DNA of 64,000 bases from JBQTII01 sp052387905 (GTDB lineage Bacteria > Actinomycetota > Actinomycetes > Sporichthyales > Sporichthyaceae), in the NCBI GenBank assembly GCA_052387905.1, contig JBQTIR010000024.1, forward strand, positions 1-64,000, read 5' to 3'. A program made the position numbers and the translations under genes. Below, piece by piece: positions 25,601 through 33,197 of this stretch (its first letter is position 1; the number at the start of each line of letters is the position of its first letter). Below the pieces are notes generated by a model. The model worked only from the letters and a program-made list of their open reading frames with translations, had not been told where the DNA came from and did not search any database.

Positions 25601-25728
25601 CCGCGGGAGACGGCGCGGACGTCGAACGGTTGGTTGCGTCGCTGCGCCGCAACGTCGCCGACCTTGATCCGGGCGACGACGTCACCCTCGACACGAGCGA
25701 GATTCTCGCCGCGCTCGCAGGCGCGTAG
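22618..25728 (+). CDS. Membrane LysM-BTAD regulator at the end of the Tad operon
   Basis: The product has 1036 aa. Two or three transmembrane helices lie in residues 20-140. A LysM-like domain follows (about 220-280: WYEVKPPRG, DTLWDIAERHLGDGLRWKEVYALN, LIHPGWRLLLP), then another membrane helix (about 365-385). The C-terminal ~250 residues are a bacterial transcriptional activator domain: RRRRVTELIAYLALHPGASQ, DEALWPGVRVSRNTRNPLVSRARSWLG, then TPR-like helices. This architecture recurs next to actinobacterial Tad loci. It may couple cell-wall or pilus state to gene control, but whether the BTAD part binds DNA is unknown. It starts with an ATGA overlap. Confidence 0.75.
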   Translation: MTADLSTRSLAPTADRAKTIWRGLAALITLAALAIGPPTALITFVGNPVPDHAVIGGQLTDTAVIGMLAAVLWAAWAQLMLAVAVEAVAAIRGAALSRRIPFTGLHQHLARHLVLAIAFMFAGSSTLAGATVFADPAVAAATPCSPSVASVYLTSHQESPAASQPAATSLPAASGHLSGGPTAEARPDERPGRTNANGADLGSSEPAGRWYEVKPPRGSNHDTLWDIAERHLGDGLRWKEVYALNKGRSQPSGGELELARLIHPGWRLLLPPDATGLAESGGGGHATDRPARATARSDAETERTGQRLAPPVGERDAVPLASPDPVSSAPAPAPKPATESRTADGRSTGAEEPLAAADQDGGVPIGALTLGLGALACAGLTAELARRRRRAQRLRQPGERLRRPGSEAAGVEAQLRAANVELTVMTLRDALRTLADTCHQGGRPLPDLHTVQISPTRLTLNLGAAEPDAVPPFAATGPRTWTLRPAAADGPHLGARTGEDEERGDAADAVDPYPALVAVGVTEGTILLVNLEAAGTLRVVGPSEESARIVHAFAAELGTSALAHSAELVLTGCPPRLAGIADPGRVRNLGSDAGRRWAIARQRAVGALLVDAGLPDLLAARAHRRVADAWAPAVLIEDAPAAHESSVSPCALTAPSHGGVCVVTTRPPVPGERPGWTLTAVDRRWRLDPAGIDLDPQHFDPACLDQCEDMLSVAVDPAPAPNGETAEPPTPEVGRIPAPAAGEPSRALSITVMNATDARTTGASPTDLSVLAAAIPDAPHSTVPPDDMAEAVALPRVLVLGPVEIVGVVDEAQPGRRRRVTELIAYLALHPGASQHQLDEALWPGVRVSRNTRNPLVSRARSWLGVAADGQPYVSLVGEGQQYDLRPEVSCDWHDFRALAKRGLAAGATGLDDLTAALDLVRGRPFLGVNPAAYGWAEADAQDMISAIVDVAHALAEGALTASDQRRARWAAAKGLSVEPCAELLYQDAIRIAHSAGDGADVERLVASLRRNVADLDPGDDVTLDTSEILAALAGA

Positions 25729-25841
25729 GACTGGGAGTCAGGCGCACGAGGTCAACCATTGCCAGCGCCCTGGTTCACCGCGCCGAGTTGCACCGCTGCA
25801 GCCATTGCCCGATGCCCGGTATAGACCGTGCATGTGCCTTG

Positions 25842-25857
25842 ATCATCAATCGATGAT
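25842..25857 (+). terminator. Possible hairpin after the Tad operon
   Basis: ATCATC (25842-25847) and GATGAT (25852-25857) form a 6-base stem around AATC; flanking GTGC/GCAC could extend it with a bulge. It lies 114 bases after the stop of the LysM-BTAD gene and 170 bases before the next operon's start. It may end Tad transcription or be an operator. The rest of the 298-base gap holds the 30-bp transfer element and no gene. Confidence 0.3.
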
Positions 25858-25943
25858 GCACCGTCAGTTCAGGACGCAGAACCCCTGGCACTAGACGCCA
25901 ATCGCGCCGGTGCAGCTCTGGGAGTGATGCAGAGCGACCCTCT

Positions 25944-25973
25944 GGTCGATCTGGGGGCCGATCGCGCACACAG
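25944..25973 (+). promoter_or_regulatory. Conserved 30-bp transfer element, copy B (before the T4SS operon)
   Basis: GGTCGATCTGGG, 7 variable bases and CGCGCACACAG match copy A with three differences over the 30 bases. The copy lies 54 bases before the ATG at 26027. Directly after it, GACC-TCTGA-GGGTC (25974-25987) and a GC-rich hairpin could form in a transcript. The spacing to the start suggests a promoter-proximal or 5' leader site. Confidence 0.65.
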
Positions 25974-26026
25974 GACCTCTGAGGGTCCGCGCAAGCCGCG
26001 CGGGCACAGCCCCTGGGAGTCGCGCG

Positions 26027-26368
26027 ATGGACATCACCGATCCGATAGCAGAGCTGGCGACACCAGCGATGGTGTGGCGGGAGCTACGCGCCGCCGGCCC
26101 CGGGATCGCGCCGAACAACGATGGCCTACCGGGCCTGGAAGTGCTCCGGGAACTGGTCGGGGCGCTGCTGACCTGGGGCCTGGTCGCGTGTGTGGCCGGG
26201 CTCGTGGTGTCGGTGATCGTCTGGGCGCTCGGGCACCACCAGGGCAACTACTCCCACTCCTCCAGCGGCAAGACCGGTGTGCTGGTCGCGGCTGGCGGAG
26301 CGCTGCTGATCGGCGGGGCGAACGGGATCATCGGCTTCTTCTCCGCGATGGGCGGGCGGATCCAGTGA
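26027..26368 (+). CDS. Small membrane protein, VirB2/TrbC-like (DUF6112-like)
   Basis: The protein has 113 aa with two hydrophobic helices (about 44-67 LVGALLTWGLVACVAGLVVSVIV and 84-108 VLVAAGGALLIGGANGIIGFF) around a short loop, the layout of VirB2/TrbC conjugative pilin-like subunits and of the small DUF6112-type proteins found before SCO6880-type genes. It lacks a cleavable signal. First gene of the T4SS operon; the next gene begins in a GTGA overlap. Confidence 0.65.
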   Translation: MDITDPIAELATPAMVWRELRAAGPGIAPNNDGLPGLEVLRELVGALLTWGLVACVAGLVVSVIVWALGHHQGNYSHSSSGKTGVLVAAGGALLIGGANGIIGFFSAMGGRIQ

Positions 26369-27537
26369 CGGCCCCGGCGAACCCGGCGTGCATCGGTCCA
26401 TTCGACCCGCTCTGCGATGTCGCGGGCGGCATCGTGGGCGGCGTCACTGAGGTGGGGTCCGGCTTCGTCCTGGACTCGCTCGGGGATGCGTTCGTTCGGG
26501 CTGCGGAGTCGGTGACCACGACCGCGCTGGCCGCGCTGGACACCGGCACCCGGATCGACTTGGGCGCGGATTGGTTCCGGGCGAATGTGGCCGTGATCGG
26601 CGCGGTCACTGTCCCCGTCGTCATGGGCCTGTTGGTGGCGCAGGTGATGACCTCGGTCTTGCGACGCGAGCCCGGCGGGTTGGCTCGCGCGGCTGTCGGT
26701 CTGGGTAAGGCGTTCATCGGTGCTGCGCTCGCGTTGGCTGTCACCCAGGCGGGCCTGATCGCGACGGACGGGATCTGCGAGTTCATCGCCGCGTCCAGCG
26801 GGACCACGGTCCACGGTGCTGCCGAACGCTTCCTGAACATCACCTGGCTTGCTGGCCCGATGGCCGGTCCCGTGCTGCAGATGCTGCTCGGCATCGGGAT
26901 CATCATCGGCTGCCTCGCACTGTGGGCCGTCCTGCTGTTCCGCAAGGCCGCGCTGTTGCTGGTCGCGGTGTTCGCGCCGATCGCGTTCGCGGGTGCGGTG
27001 TGGGACCAGACCCGGGTGTGGGCGCGCCGCTGGATCGAGATCGTCGCCGCGCTCGTGCTGTGCAAGGTCGTCATCGTCGTGACGTTCGTGCTCGGCGCGA
27101 GCGCGTTCACCGGAACCGGGCCGACCCTTGCTACCGACGGGACGACGCCGGACCCGGCGCTCGCCCAATCCGCCGGGCTCTCGGACGTCCTCGTCGGACT
27201 GATCCTGCTCGCGATCGCGTCATTCGCGCCGTGGCTGACGTTCAAGTTCGTGCACTGGACCGGCATGGAGGCCGCCTCCGTCATGCACTCCTCGATGGCA
27301 GCCAACCCGATCTCACGCACGGCCGGCGCCGCGGGATCGCAGGCCCGGTTCGCCGCACAACAAGCTCTGACCTCCTCCGTCATGGCAGGTGCCGGCGGAG
27401 CGGGCGCAGCCCGACGGCGCGGCCCCGCCCGCAATCCAGGCGCGGGCGCCGCGCAGCTCGCGTCCGGCCTGAGCGCGACCGGATCAACGCGCCCCGGTGG
27501 GGCTGGGCGTCCGACGACGAGGAAGGACGAGCGATGA
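26365..27537 (+). CDS. VirB6/TrbL-like polytopic membrane protein
   Basis: The product has 390 aa from GTG 26365. At least six transmembrane stretches are visible (VAVIGAVTVPVVMGLLVAQVM, FIGAALALAVTQAGLIA, VLQMLLGIGIIIGCLALWAVLLF, ALLLVAVFAPIAFAG, LVLCKVVIVVTFVLG, VLVGLILLAIASFAPWL). A conserved W-D-Q-T cytoplasmic loop and a Gly/Ala/Arg-rich tail follow. It is the probable inner-membrane channel component of the conjugation system. Confidence 0.7.
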   Translation: MTAPANPACIGPFDPLCDVAGGIVGGVTEVGSGFVLDSLGDAFVRAAESVTTTALAALDTGTRIDLGADWFRANVAVIGAVTVPVVMGLLVAQVMTSVLRREPGGLARAAVGLGKAFIGAALALAVTQAGLIATDGICEFIAASSGTTVHGAAERFLNITWLAGPMAGPVLQMLLGIGIIIGCLALWAVLLFRKAALLLVAVFAPIAFAGAVWDQTRVWARRWIEIVAALVLCKVVIVVTFVLGASAFTGTGPTLATDGTTPDPALAQSAGLSDVLVGLILLAIASFAPWLTFKFVHWTGMEAASVMHSSMAANPISRTAGAAGSQARFAAQQALTSSVMAGAGGAGAARRRGPARNPGAGAAQLASGLSATGSTRPGGAGRPTTRKDER

Positions 27538-28922
27538 CGGTGACTCAGGCCAGCGAGGTCCGCTTTGGTCGGCTGGAGCGGCGCGGCCTGCTCATCGGCC
27601 TGAGCGGCGCGCAGCTCGCTCTCGTGGGGTCGGCGTTGATCGCCGTCGTCGCAGCCGGAATGTCCGCCGGCCCCGCGGGTCTGCTGCTTGGTGCGCCGGT
27701 GTGGGTCGGTGCACTCGGGGTGGCGCTGGTCCAGGTCGGCGGACGTCCGCTCATCGAGCTGCTCCCGACCGTGGTGCCGTGGGCGGGCCGCCGCGCCCGT
27801 GGTGCCCATATCGCCCTGGCCAGGACGACCGAATCGACCGAGGAGCTGGCCATCCCTGGAGTGCAGGGCCGGCTTCGGGTTACGGCCGAGCCGACCACCG
27901 GTGCGGCGCTGATCCGCAGTTTCGGATCACGGGGTGGGGCGGCTCCGGTCACCGTGGTCGCGGCCGTGCGCGGTCGCGGGTTCCTGCTCGAGGACTCCGC
28001 GACCCAGGACCGTCGTGTGACGAGCTGGGGACGGCTGCTGGGATCGCTCGCGCAGCTGCCCGGGGTCACCGGGATCCAGGTGTTGCATCGAACATCCGAA
28101 GGCGACGGAGACGTTCGTCGCTGGTGGGCTGGCCAGTCCCCGACCGGGTCCGCATGGGCGGCCCGAGTCCTCGATGAGGTGAACGAGGACAGCGCCGGCG
28201 CGACCACGCTCGAATGTCTGGTCGCGGTCAGCCTGCGCCTGCATCGCGGTACCGAGATCGATGCTGTTCTCGGTTCGTTGACCGAGTCGATGGCCGCCGC
28301 CGAGCTCGACAGCACGCAGTGGCTGACGCCACGTCAGGTAATGCGAGCGGTGAGGCGGGCATTCGACCCGATCAGTGCCGCCCGCCTGGGTCCGGAAAGC
28401 GCCGGTACGGCTGGGCCGATGGGTGTAGCGGAGAAGTGGTCCCACGCGCGCAGCGACTCGGCCCTCCACGCGACGTACTGGATCGCGGAATGGCCGCGCT
28501 CGGCGACCCATCCGGGTTTCCTCCGGCCGCTGCTGCTGTCCCCGGGTGCGGACCGGACGTTCAGTCTTATCGCGCAGCCGATGTCGGCGGGCAAGACGCT
28601 GCGGGAGATCCGACGTGCCCGCGCCGAGCAGGTCGCCGACGCGGCCACGAGGGCGCGGATCGGGCGGGTCGAAGACGAGGCGTCCCGGGCCGCCGCGAGC
28701 GAGCTGACTCGCCGCGAGGAGGACCTGATCGCCGGGCACGGCGACCTGCGCTTCGTTGGCCTGATCGCGGTCTCCGCGCCGACGCTTGAGGAACTGGAAG
28801 ACGCGTGCGCGTCGCTGGAGTCTTCGGCGGGCCAGGCCGGGTGCGAACTTCGCCGCCTGGTCGGTCAGCAGGTCCAGGCCTACGCGGCGGCGGCCTTGCC
28901 GCTGGCCCGGGTGCTGTCATGA
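27534..28922 (+). CDS. SCO6880-like T4SS protein
   Basis: The protein has 462 aa from ATG 27534 (ATGA overlap). A short N-terminal segment with two membrane helices (ALVGSALIAVVAAGMSAG, GLLLGAPVWVGALGVALV, about 27-70) recalls VirB3/PrgI. The soluble remainder (about 90-462) resembles the N-terminal, non-ATPase part of VirB4. Together with the next gene it appears to make up a split VirB3-VirB4. SCO6880 is the Streptomyces reference for this family. Confidence 0.7.
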   Translation: MTVTQASEVRFGRLERRGLLIGLSGAQLALVGSALIAVVAAGMSAGPAGLLLGAPVWVGALGVALVQVGGRPLIELLPTVVPWAGRRARGAHIALARTTESTEELAIPGVQGRLRVTAEPTTGAALIRSFGSRGGAAPVTVVAAVRGRGFLLEDSATQDRRVTSWGRLLGSLAQLPGVTGIQVLHRTSEGDGDVRRWWAGQSPTGSAWAARVLDEVNEDSAGATTLECLVAVSLRLHRGTEIDAVLGSLTESMAAAELDSTQWLTPRQVMRAVRRAFDPISAARLGPESAGTAGPMGVAEKWSHARSDSALHATYWIAEWPRSATHPGFLRPLLLSPGADRTFSLIAQPMSAGKTLREIRRARAEQVADAATRARIGRVEDEASRAAASELTRREEDLIAGHGDLRFVGLIAVSAPTLEELEDACASLESSAGQAGCELRRLVGQQVQAYAAAALPLARVLS

Positions 28923-30253
28923 CGGTGCGATTCGGCCCCGGCTCGACAACCAGTTTCGGTCGCCTGCGGGTGCTGTCGCACCGGGCGAGTTCGGCCACGT
29001 TGTCGGGGGCGTATCCGTTCCTGGCGCCGCAGCCGTGCCGTCTGGGTGCGCTGGTCGGGGCGGACGCGCTGACCGGTGAGCCGTTCTCCTTCGACCCGTG
29101 GGCGCTGTATGCGGCGGGTGCGCTGACGAACCCGAACGTCGCCCTCGCTGGGGTGATCGGGTCGGGCAAGTCGGCGTTGGCGAAGTCCCTGGTTGTGCGG
29201 GCGATCGCGTCCGGGCGGCGCGCGTATGTACCCGGCGACCCCAAGGGGGAGTGGTCCGTCGTCGCCGAACAGGTCGGCGGCACCGTTCTGCGACTCGGAC
29301 CTGGACTGCCCGCTCGCCTCAATCCCCTCGACGCCGGGGCCGGGACCTCGGACGTGGCGGGCCAGCGGTCCCGCGTTCTTGCGGCGGTGGCGGAATCCCT
29401 GCTGGGGCGTGACCTGTCGCCGGGGGAGCGGGCCGCGTTGGACGCCGCCGTCGCCTCGGTCGATTGTCGTGGCAGCCAGCCTGTCGTGTCCGACGTGGTG
29501 GCCGCACTGGTCGACCCCGATCCTGCCCAGGCACGCGAGGACGGGGTCGCGCTCGCGGACCGGGTGATCGACGGCCGTGATGTCGCGCATGGGCTGCGCC
29601 GGTTGGTCCGCGGTGATCTGGCCGGAATGGTCGACGCGCGTTCGACGGTGACCCTTGATCCCGATGCGCCGATGGTCGTCGTCGATCTGTCCGCGCTCGG
29701 GTCCGACGACCTCGCTGTCGCGGTCGCCATGACCTGCGTTGCGTCCTGGCTCGAAGGCGCCCTCGGCACCGGCACCCCTGGCTCATCTGGCGCCGGCGGT
29801 TCATCGATCGGGCGGTGGATCGTCTACGACGAGGCGTGGCGCCTGTTGCGCTCCCCGGCCCTGATCCGCCGGATGCAGGCCCAGTTGAAGCTCTCGCGTG
29901 CCCACGGCATCGCGAACCTGCTCGTCCTGCATCGACTCTCCGACCTCGACGCGGTCGGCGCCGCGGGCAGTGAGGCGCGGGCACTCGCAGCGGGTCTGCT
30001 GGCCGACTGCTCGACCCGCGTGATCTACCGGCAGGAAACCGATCAGCTGTCCGGGACCGAGATTGCGCTCGGTCTGACCGATACCGAACGGGCGCTGCTC
30101 CCTTCCCTGCCCCGCGGGTGCGGGCTGTGGAAGCTTCCGCGGGCGTCGCACCTCGTTCACCATCGGCTCCACAGAGACGAGTTGGCCCTCTACGACACCG
30201 ATTTGGCCATGTGTGGGATGCGGGAGCCCGCACCGGGAGGTGAGGGGTCGTGA
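28919..30253 (+). CDS. VirB4-like conjugation ATPase
   Basis: The protein has 444 aa from ATG 28919. Walker A GVIGSGKS lies at residues 78-85, followed by PGDPKGEW, the conserved VirB4/TraC motif. Walker B is RWIVYDEAW (about 301-309). The C-terminal motifs (LVLHRLSDLDAVG, STRVIYRQETDQ) are of VirB4 type. It lacks the long N-terminal domain of classical VirB4, which is apparently supplied by the SCO6880-like protein upstream. It energises channel assembly and substrate transfer. Confidence 0.82.
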   Translation: MTVRFGPGSTTSFGRLRVLSHRASSATLSGAYPFLAPQPCRLGALVGADALTGEPFSFDPWALYAAGALTNPNVALAGVIGSGKSALAKSLVVRAIASGRRAYVPGDPKGEWSVVAEQVGGTVLRLGPGLPARLNPLDAGAGTSDVAGQRSRVLAAVAESLLGRDLSPGERAALDAAVASVDCRGSQPVVSDVVAALVDPDPAQAREDGVALADRVIDGRDVAHGLRRLVRGDLAGMVDARSTVTLDPDAPMVVVDLSALGSDDLAVAVAMTCVASWLEGALGTGTPGSSGAGGSSIGRWIVYDEAWRLLRSPALIRRMQAQLKLSRAHGIANLLVLHRLSDLDAVGAAGSEARALAAGLLADCSTRVIYRQETDQLSGTEIALGLTDTERALLPSLPRGCGLWKLPRASHLVHHRLHRDELALYDTDLAMCGMREPAPGGEGS

Positions 30254-31386
30254 AGGTCGTCCCTCTCGTGGAACGCGCCACACTTGGCGCGCTTCTCCTC
30301 TGCGGCGAACCCCCCAGTGGTGAGCGGCACGATGCTGCCGTGGCCGGGTGGTGGCTGCGGCCCGAGGACTTCGCCGATCCGTGGCATCGCGAGGTCTACC
30401 GCACGATCCGCGCGCTGTCCGCAGCCGGCGAGACGGCTGGGCCGGAGGCGGTCGGGCTGGAGATGCTGCGCCGCCTCGGGCCCACCCGTGCGGACGTCGT
30501 GCGCATCGCCGGTCTGCTGCACGACGTGCCGGTCACGGCGCAGGCCGCCACGTACTCAGCAATGGTCCTGGAGGCCTCGCTGCGCCGCGAGACCGCAGCC
30601 CAGGGCGTGATCCTGCGCGCGGGTGCGCTGCAGTCCACGCTGGAGGCCTCGCCGCGACCGATCATCGCCATCACCGCGCTGATCGACACGGTCCTGGACG
30701 ACGCCGGTCACCGGTGGGCAGCCGCGACCAACCCACAACCGATCGGAGCAGACCGGCGGAGCGCTGCACCGACGCCATTGAGGACCTCAATCGCGCGCCT
30801 GGACGGCGCGCTGGCTGCGGATCGGTTACTGGACGCGCACCCGTCCGTCTCCGCGCGGGACGTGGCCGAGCACGAGGCCAGGCTCATCGCCGCGCTGCTC
30901 ACCCACCCCGGCCACATAGGCAGGACCGCGGGCTGGCTGCGCCCGGCCGCGGTCACCAACCGGGCCTGGCGTCCGGTGTACGAGGCCATGCTGCGGCTGC
31001 ACACCTACGGGCGCCCGGTCGATGCCGTCACCGTGCTGTGGGAGGTCCAACGCAGCTCCCGCACCGACGGTCCCGGCCCCGACCCGGCGACCGTGACCGC
31101 CGGCGCGGAGGCGGCACTGGCGGCCAACCCGGCCCACTGGTCCCGGGTGGTCGCGGCCGATCACCTGCGCTCGGCCGCAGACCGGGCGGCCGAGAGCCTG
31201 CACACCACTGCGGCCAACCCCGGCCTCGACCTGGGGGAGGTACTCGGCACCGGGCACATCCTCACCGAGGCACTGCGGACCGCAGCCCGGCCCCTCACCG
31301 CCCCGCCTGGGGACGCCCGGCGACTCGCTTCCGTCCACGCCCTGCCCGCACGGCAGCCCGATCGAGCCGGACCGGTGGCCGGATGA
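30250..31386 (+). CDS. Protein with two DnaB N-terminal-like domains, no helicase core
   Basis: The protein has 378 aa from GTG 30250. Residues about 5-120 (ERATLGALLLCGEPPSG, PWHREVYRTIRALSAAGE, AGLLHDVPVTAQAATYS) match the N-terminal domain of replicative helicase DnaB, which binds primase and loader. A second, weaker copy follows at about 210-330 (EHEARLIAALLTHPGHIG, AWRPVYEAMLRLHTYGRPVDAVTV, DHLRSAADRAAESLHT). There is no P-loop, so it cannot be a helicase itself. It may act on replication or processing of transferred DNA, possibly by contacting host DnaG or DnaB. Confidence 0.7.
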   Translation: MKVVPLVERATLGALLLCGEPPSGERHDAAVAGWWLRPEDFADPWHREVYRTIRALSAAGETAGPEAVGLEMLRRLGPTRADVVRIAGLLHDVPVTAQAATYSAMVLEASLRRETAAQGVILRAGALQSTLEASPRPIIAITALIDTVLDDAGHRWAAATNPQPIGADRRSAAPTPLRTSIARLDGALAADRLLDAHPSVSARDVAEHEARLIAALLTHPGHIGRTAGWLRPAAVTNRAWRPVYEAMLRLHTYGRPVDAVTVLWEVQRSSRTDGPGPDPATVTAGAEAALAANPAHWSRVVAADHLRSAADRAAESLHTTAANPGLDLGEVLGTGHILTEALRTAARPLTAPPGDARRLASVHALPARQPDRAGPVAG

Positions 31387-33197
31387 TCCCGCGTCAGATT
31401 CCTCGGCAACGCCGCGGAAACGGGCAGTCCCCACTCGCCGACCTTGCTCTGGCCCTGCTCGCCGCAGTCCTCGTTGGCGGGGCGCTGCTCTGGTCGGGCG
31501 CCGCCCTCGCCGCGCTGACCGCCGGGCACGGCGTGCCGCCTGGCGGAATCACGGCCGCCGTCAGCGCGCTCGGCCGAATCTCCGATCCGGGCGCGGCCTG
31601 GCCGCAACCCGCCAGGCTCCCCGGCCCAGTCCTGTATTGGGTCTGCACGTCAACCATCCTGGCCCTTGCGGGCGCGGGCGGGTGGGCGTTGTGGCGGTGG
31701 ATTGCGCGCCCGCAGTCCGCAGATCGCGGCGTCACCGACATCCGCACCCGGCCCGGACTAGCCAGCCCAGGTGAGGCCAGCGCGGCCGCCGGCAAGCAGG
31801 TGCTACTTCGCCGCTCCGCGCATGTACGCCCGTCCCTGACCGGCAAGGCCGTCCCGGAGCAGGTCGGCTACCGGCTCGGGCGCGCACGCGGTCGCGAGCT
31901 GTGGTGCGCCGTCGAGGACTCCGCTCTGCTCGTGGGCCCACCGCGAATGGGCAAGGGGCTGCACGTCGTCATCCCCTGGGTGCTCGACGCCCCCGGTCCG
32001 GTCGTGACCACCTCGACCCGCCCGGACACCCTCGCGATCACCCACCAAGCCCGCGCGGTACGCGGCCCGGTCGCGATCTTCGACCCGCAACGCCTCGCCG
32101 GGCTGCCCGGCGGGCTGCGGTGGTCCCCGGTCCGCGGCTGCGAGAGCCCGCGCACCGCGATGGTTCGCGCCCGCGGACTGGCCGCCGGGGCCGGGTTCGG
32201 GCGAAGCGTGTCCGACTCGGATTTCTGGTCCGGGCAGACCGAGACCGCTTTGCGATGCCTGCTGCACGCCGCAGCACTCGACGGACGGCGAGCCCTCGAC
32301 CTGTACCGGTGGTCGCTCAACCCGGCTCTGGCCCGCGACGCCGTCACCGTGCTGACCCGTCATCCGGATGCGGCCGACGGGTGGGCCGATGCCTTGGAGG
32401 CCGCAGTCCACGCCGACCCCCGCACCCGTGACTCCGTCTGGCTCGGCGTGCGCCAGGCACTGGCCGCGCTGGCCGACCCCGACGTACTGCACGCCGTCGA
32501 CCCCGGCCCGGGTGACTGCTTCGACCCCGAGGCATTCCTTTCCGAATGCGGGACGCTCTACCTGCTCGCCTCAGCCGTCAGCTCCGGGACCTGCGCGCCG
32601 TTGGTCGCGGCGTTCGTCGAGGACATCACCGAGACAGCCCGTGCCCGGGCTGCCCGATCCCCGCGCGCACGGCTGGACCCGCCGCTGCTGCTCGCGTTGG
32701 ACGAGATCGCCAATCTCACCCCGCTGCCGTCCCTGCCCTCGTTGATGGCCGAGGGGGGAGGGTCGGGGATCACCACGCTGGCCGTGCTGCAATCCCTCGC
32801 CCAGGCCCGGCACAGGTGGGGCGAGCACGCCGCCGACACGATCTGGGACGCCGCCACCGTCAAGTTCGTCCTGGGCGGGCTCGGCAAGGCCCGCGACCTC
32901 GAGGACGTCTCCCGCCTGCTCGGCGACATCGACGAGGCGACCACCACCTGGACGCGTGGCCACGGCGGCGACCGGTCCCAGAGCATGAGTACCCGTCAGG
33001 TTCCGGTGTTGCCGGTCTCAGTGCTGCGCACCCTCCCGTTCGGCACCGCTCTTCTGTTGCTTCGGCACACCCGGCCCTCCGTCATCGACCTGACTCCGTG
33101 GACGGAGCGGCCCGACGCCGACGCGCTCCGGGTCGGGCAGCACGCCATCGAGGTTGCGGCCGCCGCTGCCCCGCCGCAGGGGAAGGCAGCGCGATGA
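31383..33197 (+). CDS. VirD4/TraG-like type IV coupling protein
   Basis: The product has 604 aa from ATG 31383 (ATGA overlap). Two N-terminal transmembrane regions (about 20-48 and 82-105) precede a cytosolic P-loop domain with Walker A GPPRMGKG (185-192), the TSTRPD motif, and Walker B LLLALDEIAN (about 438-447). The C-terminal RecA-fold motif includes LAVLQSLAQARHRWG. Coupling proteins of this type recruit the relaxase-DNA complex to the channel. The protein's size and motifs are complete. Confidence 0.85.
   Translation: MIPRQIPRQRRGNGQSPLADLALALLAAVLVGGALLWSGAALAALTAGHGVPPGGITAAVSALGRISDPGAAWPQPARLPGPVLYWVCTSTILALAGAGGWALWRWIARPQSADRGVTDIRTRPGLASPGEASAAAGKQVLLRRSAHVRPSLTGKAVPEQVGYRLGRARGRELWCAVEDSALLVGPPRMGKGLHVVIPWVLDAPGPVVTTSTRPDTLAITHQARAVRGPVAIFDPQRLAGLPGGLRWSPVRGCESPRTAMVRARGLAAGAGFGRSVSDSDFWSGQTETALRCLLHAAALDGRRALDLYRWSLNPALARDAVTVLTRHPDAADGWADALEAAVHADPRTRDSVWLGVRQALAALADPDVLHAVDPGPGDCFDPEAFLSECGTLYLLASAVSSGTCAPLVAAFVEDITETARARAARSPRARLDPPLLLALDEIANLTPLPSLPSLMAEGGGSGITTLAVLQSLAQARHRWGEHAADTIWDAATVKFVLGGLGKARDLEDVSRLLGDIDEATTTWTRGHGGDRSQSMSTRQVPVLPVSVLRTLPFGTALLLLRHTRPSVIDLTPWTERPDADALRVGQHAIEVAAAAAPPQGKAAR

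Noticed and set aside
30348..31382. Long upstream extension of the coupling-protein frame
   Set aside because: It reads as Arg/His/Gly-rich shadow of the DnaB-N gene; the real start is ATG 31383 in an ATGA overlap.
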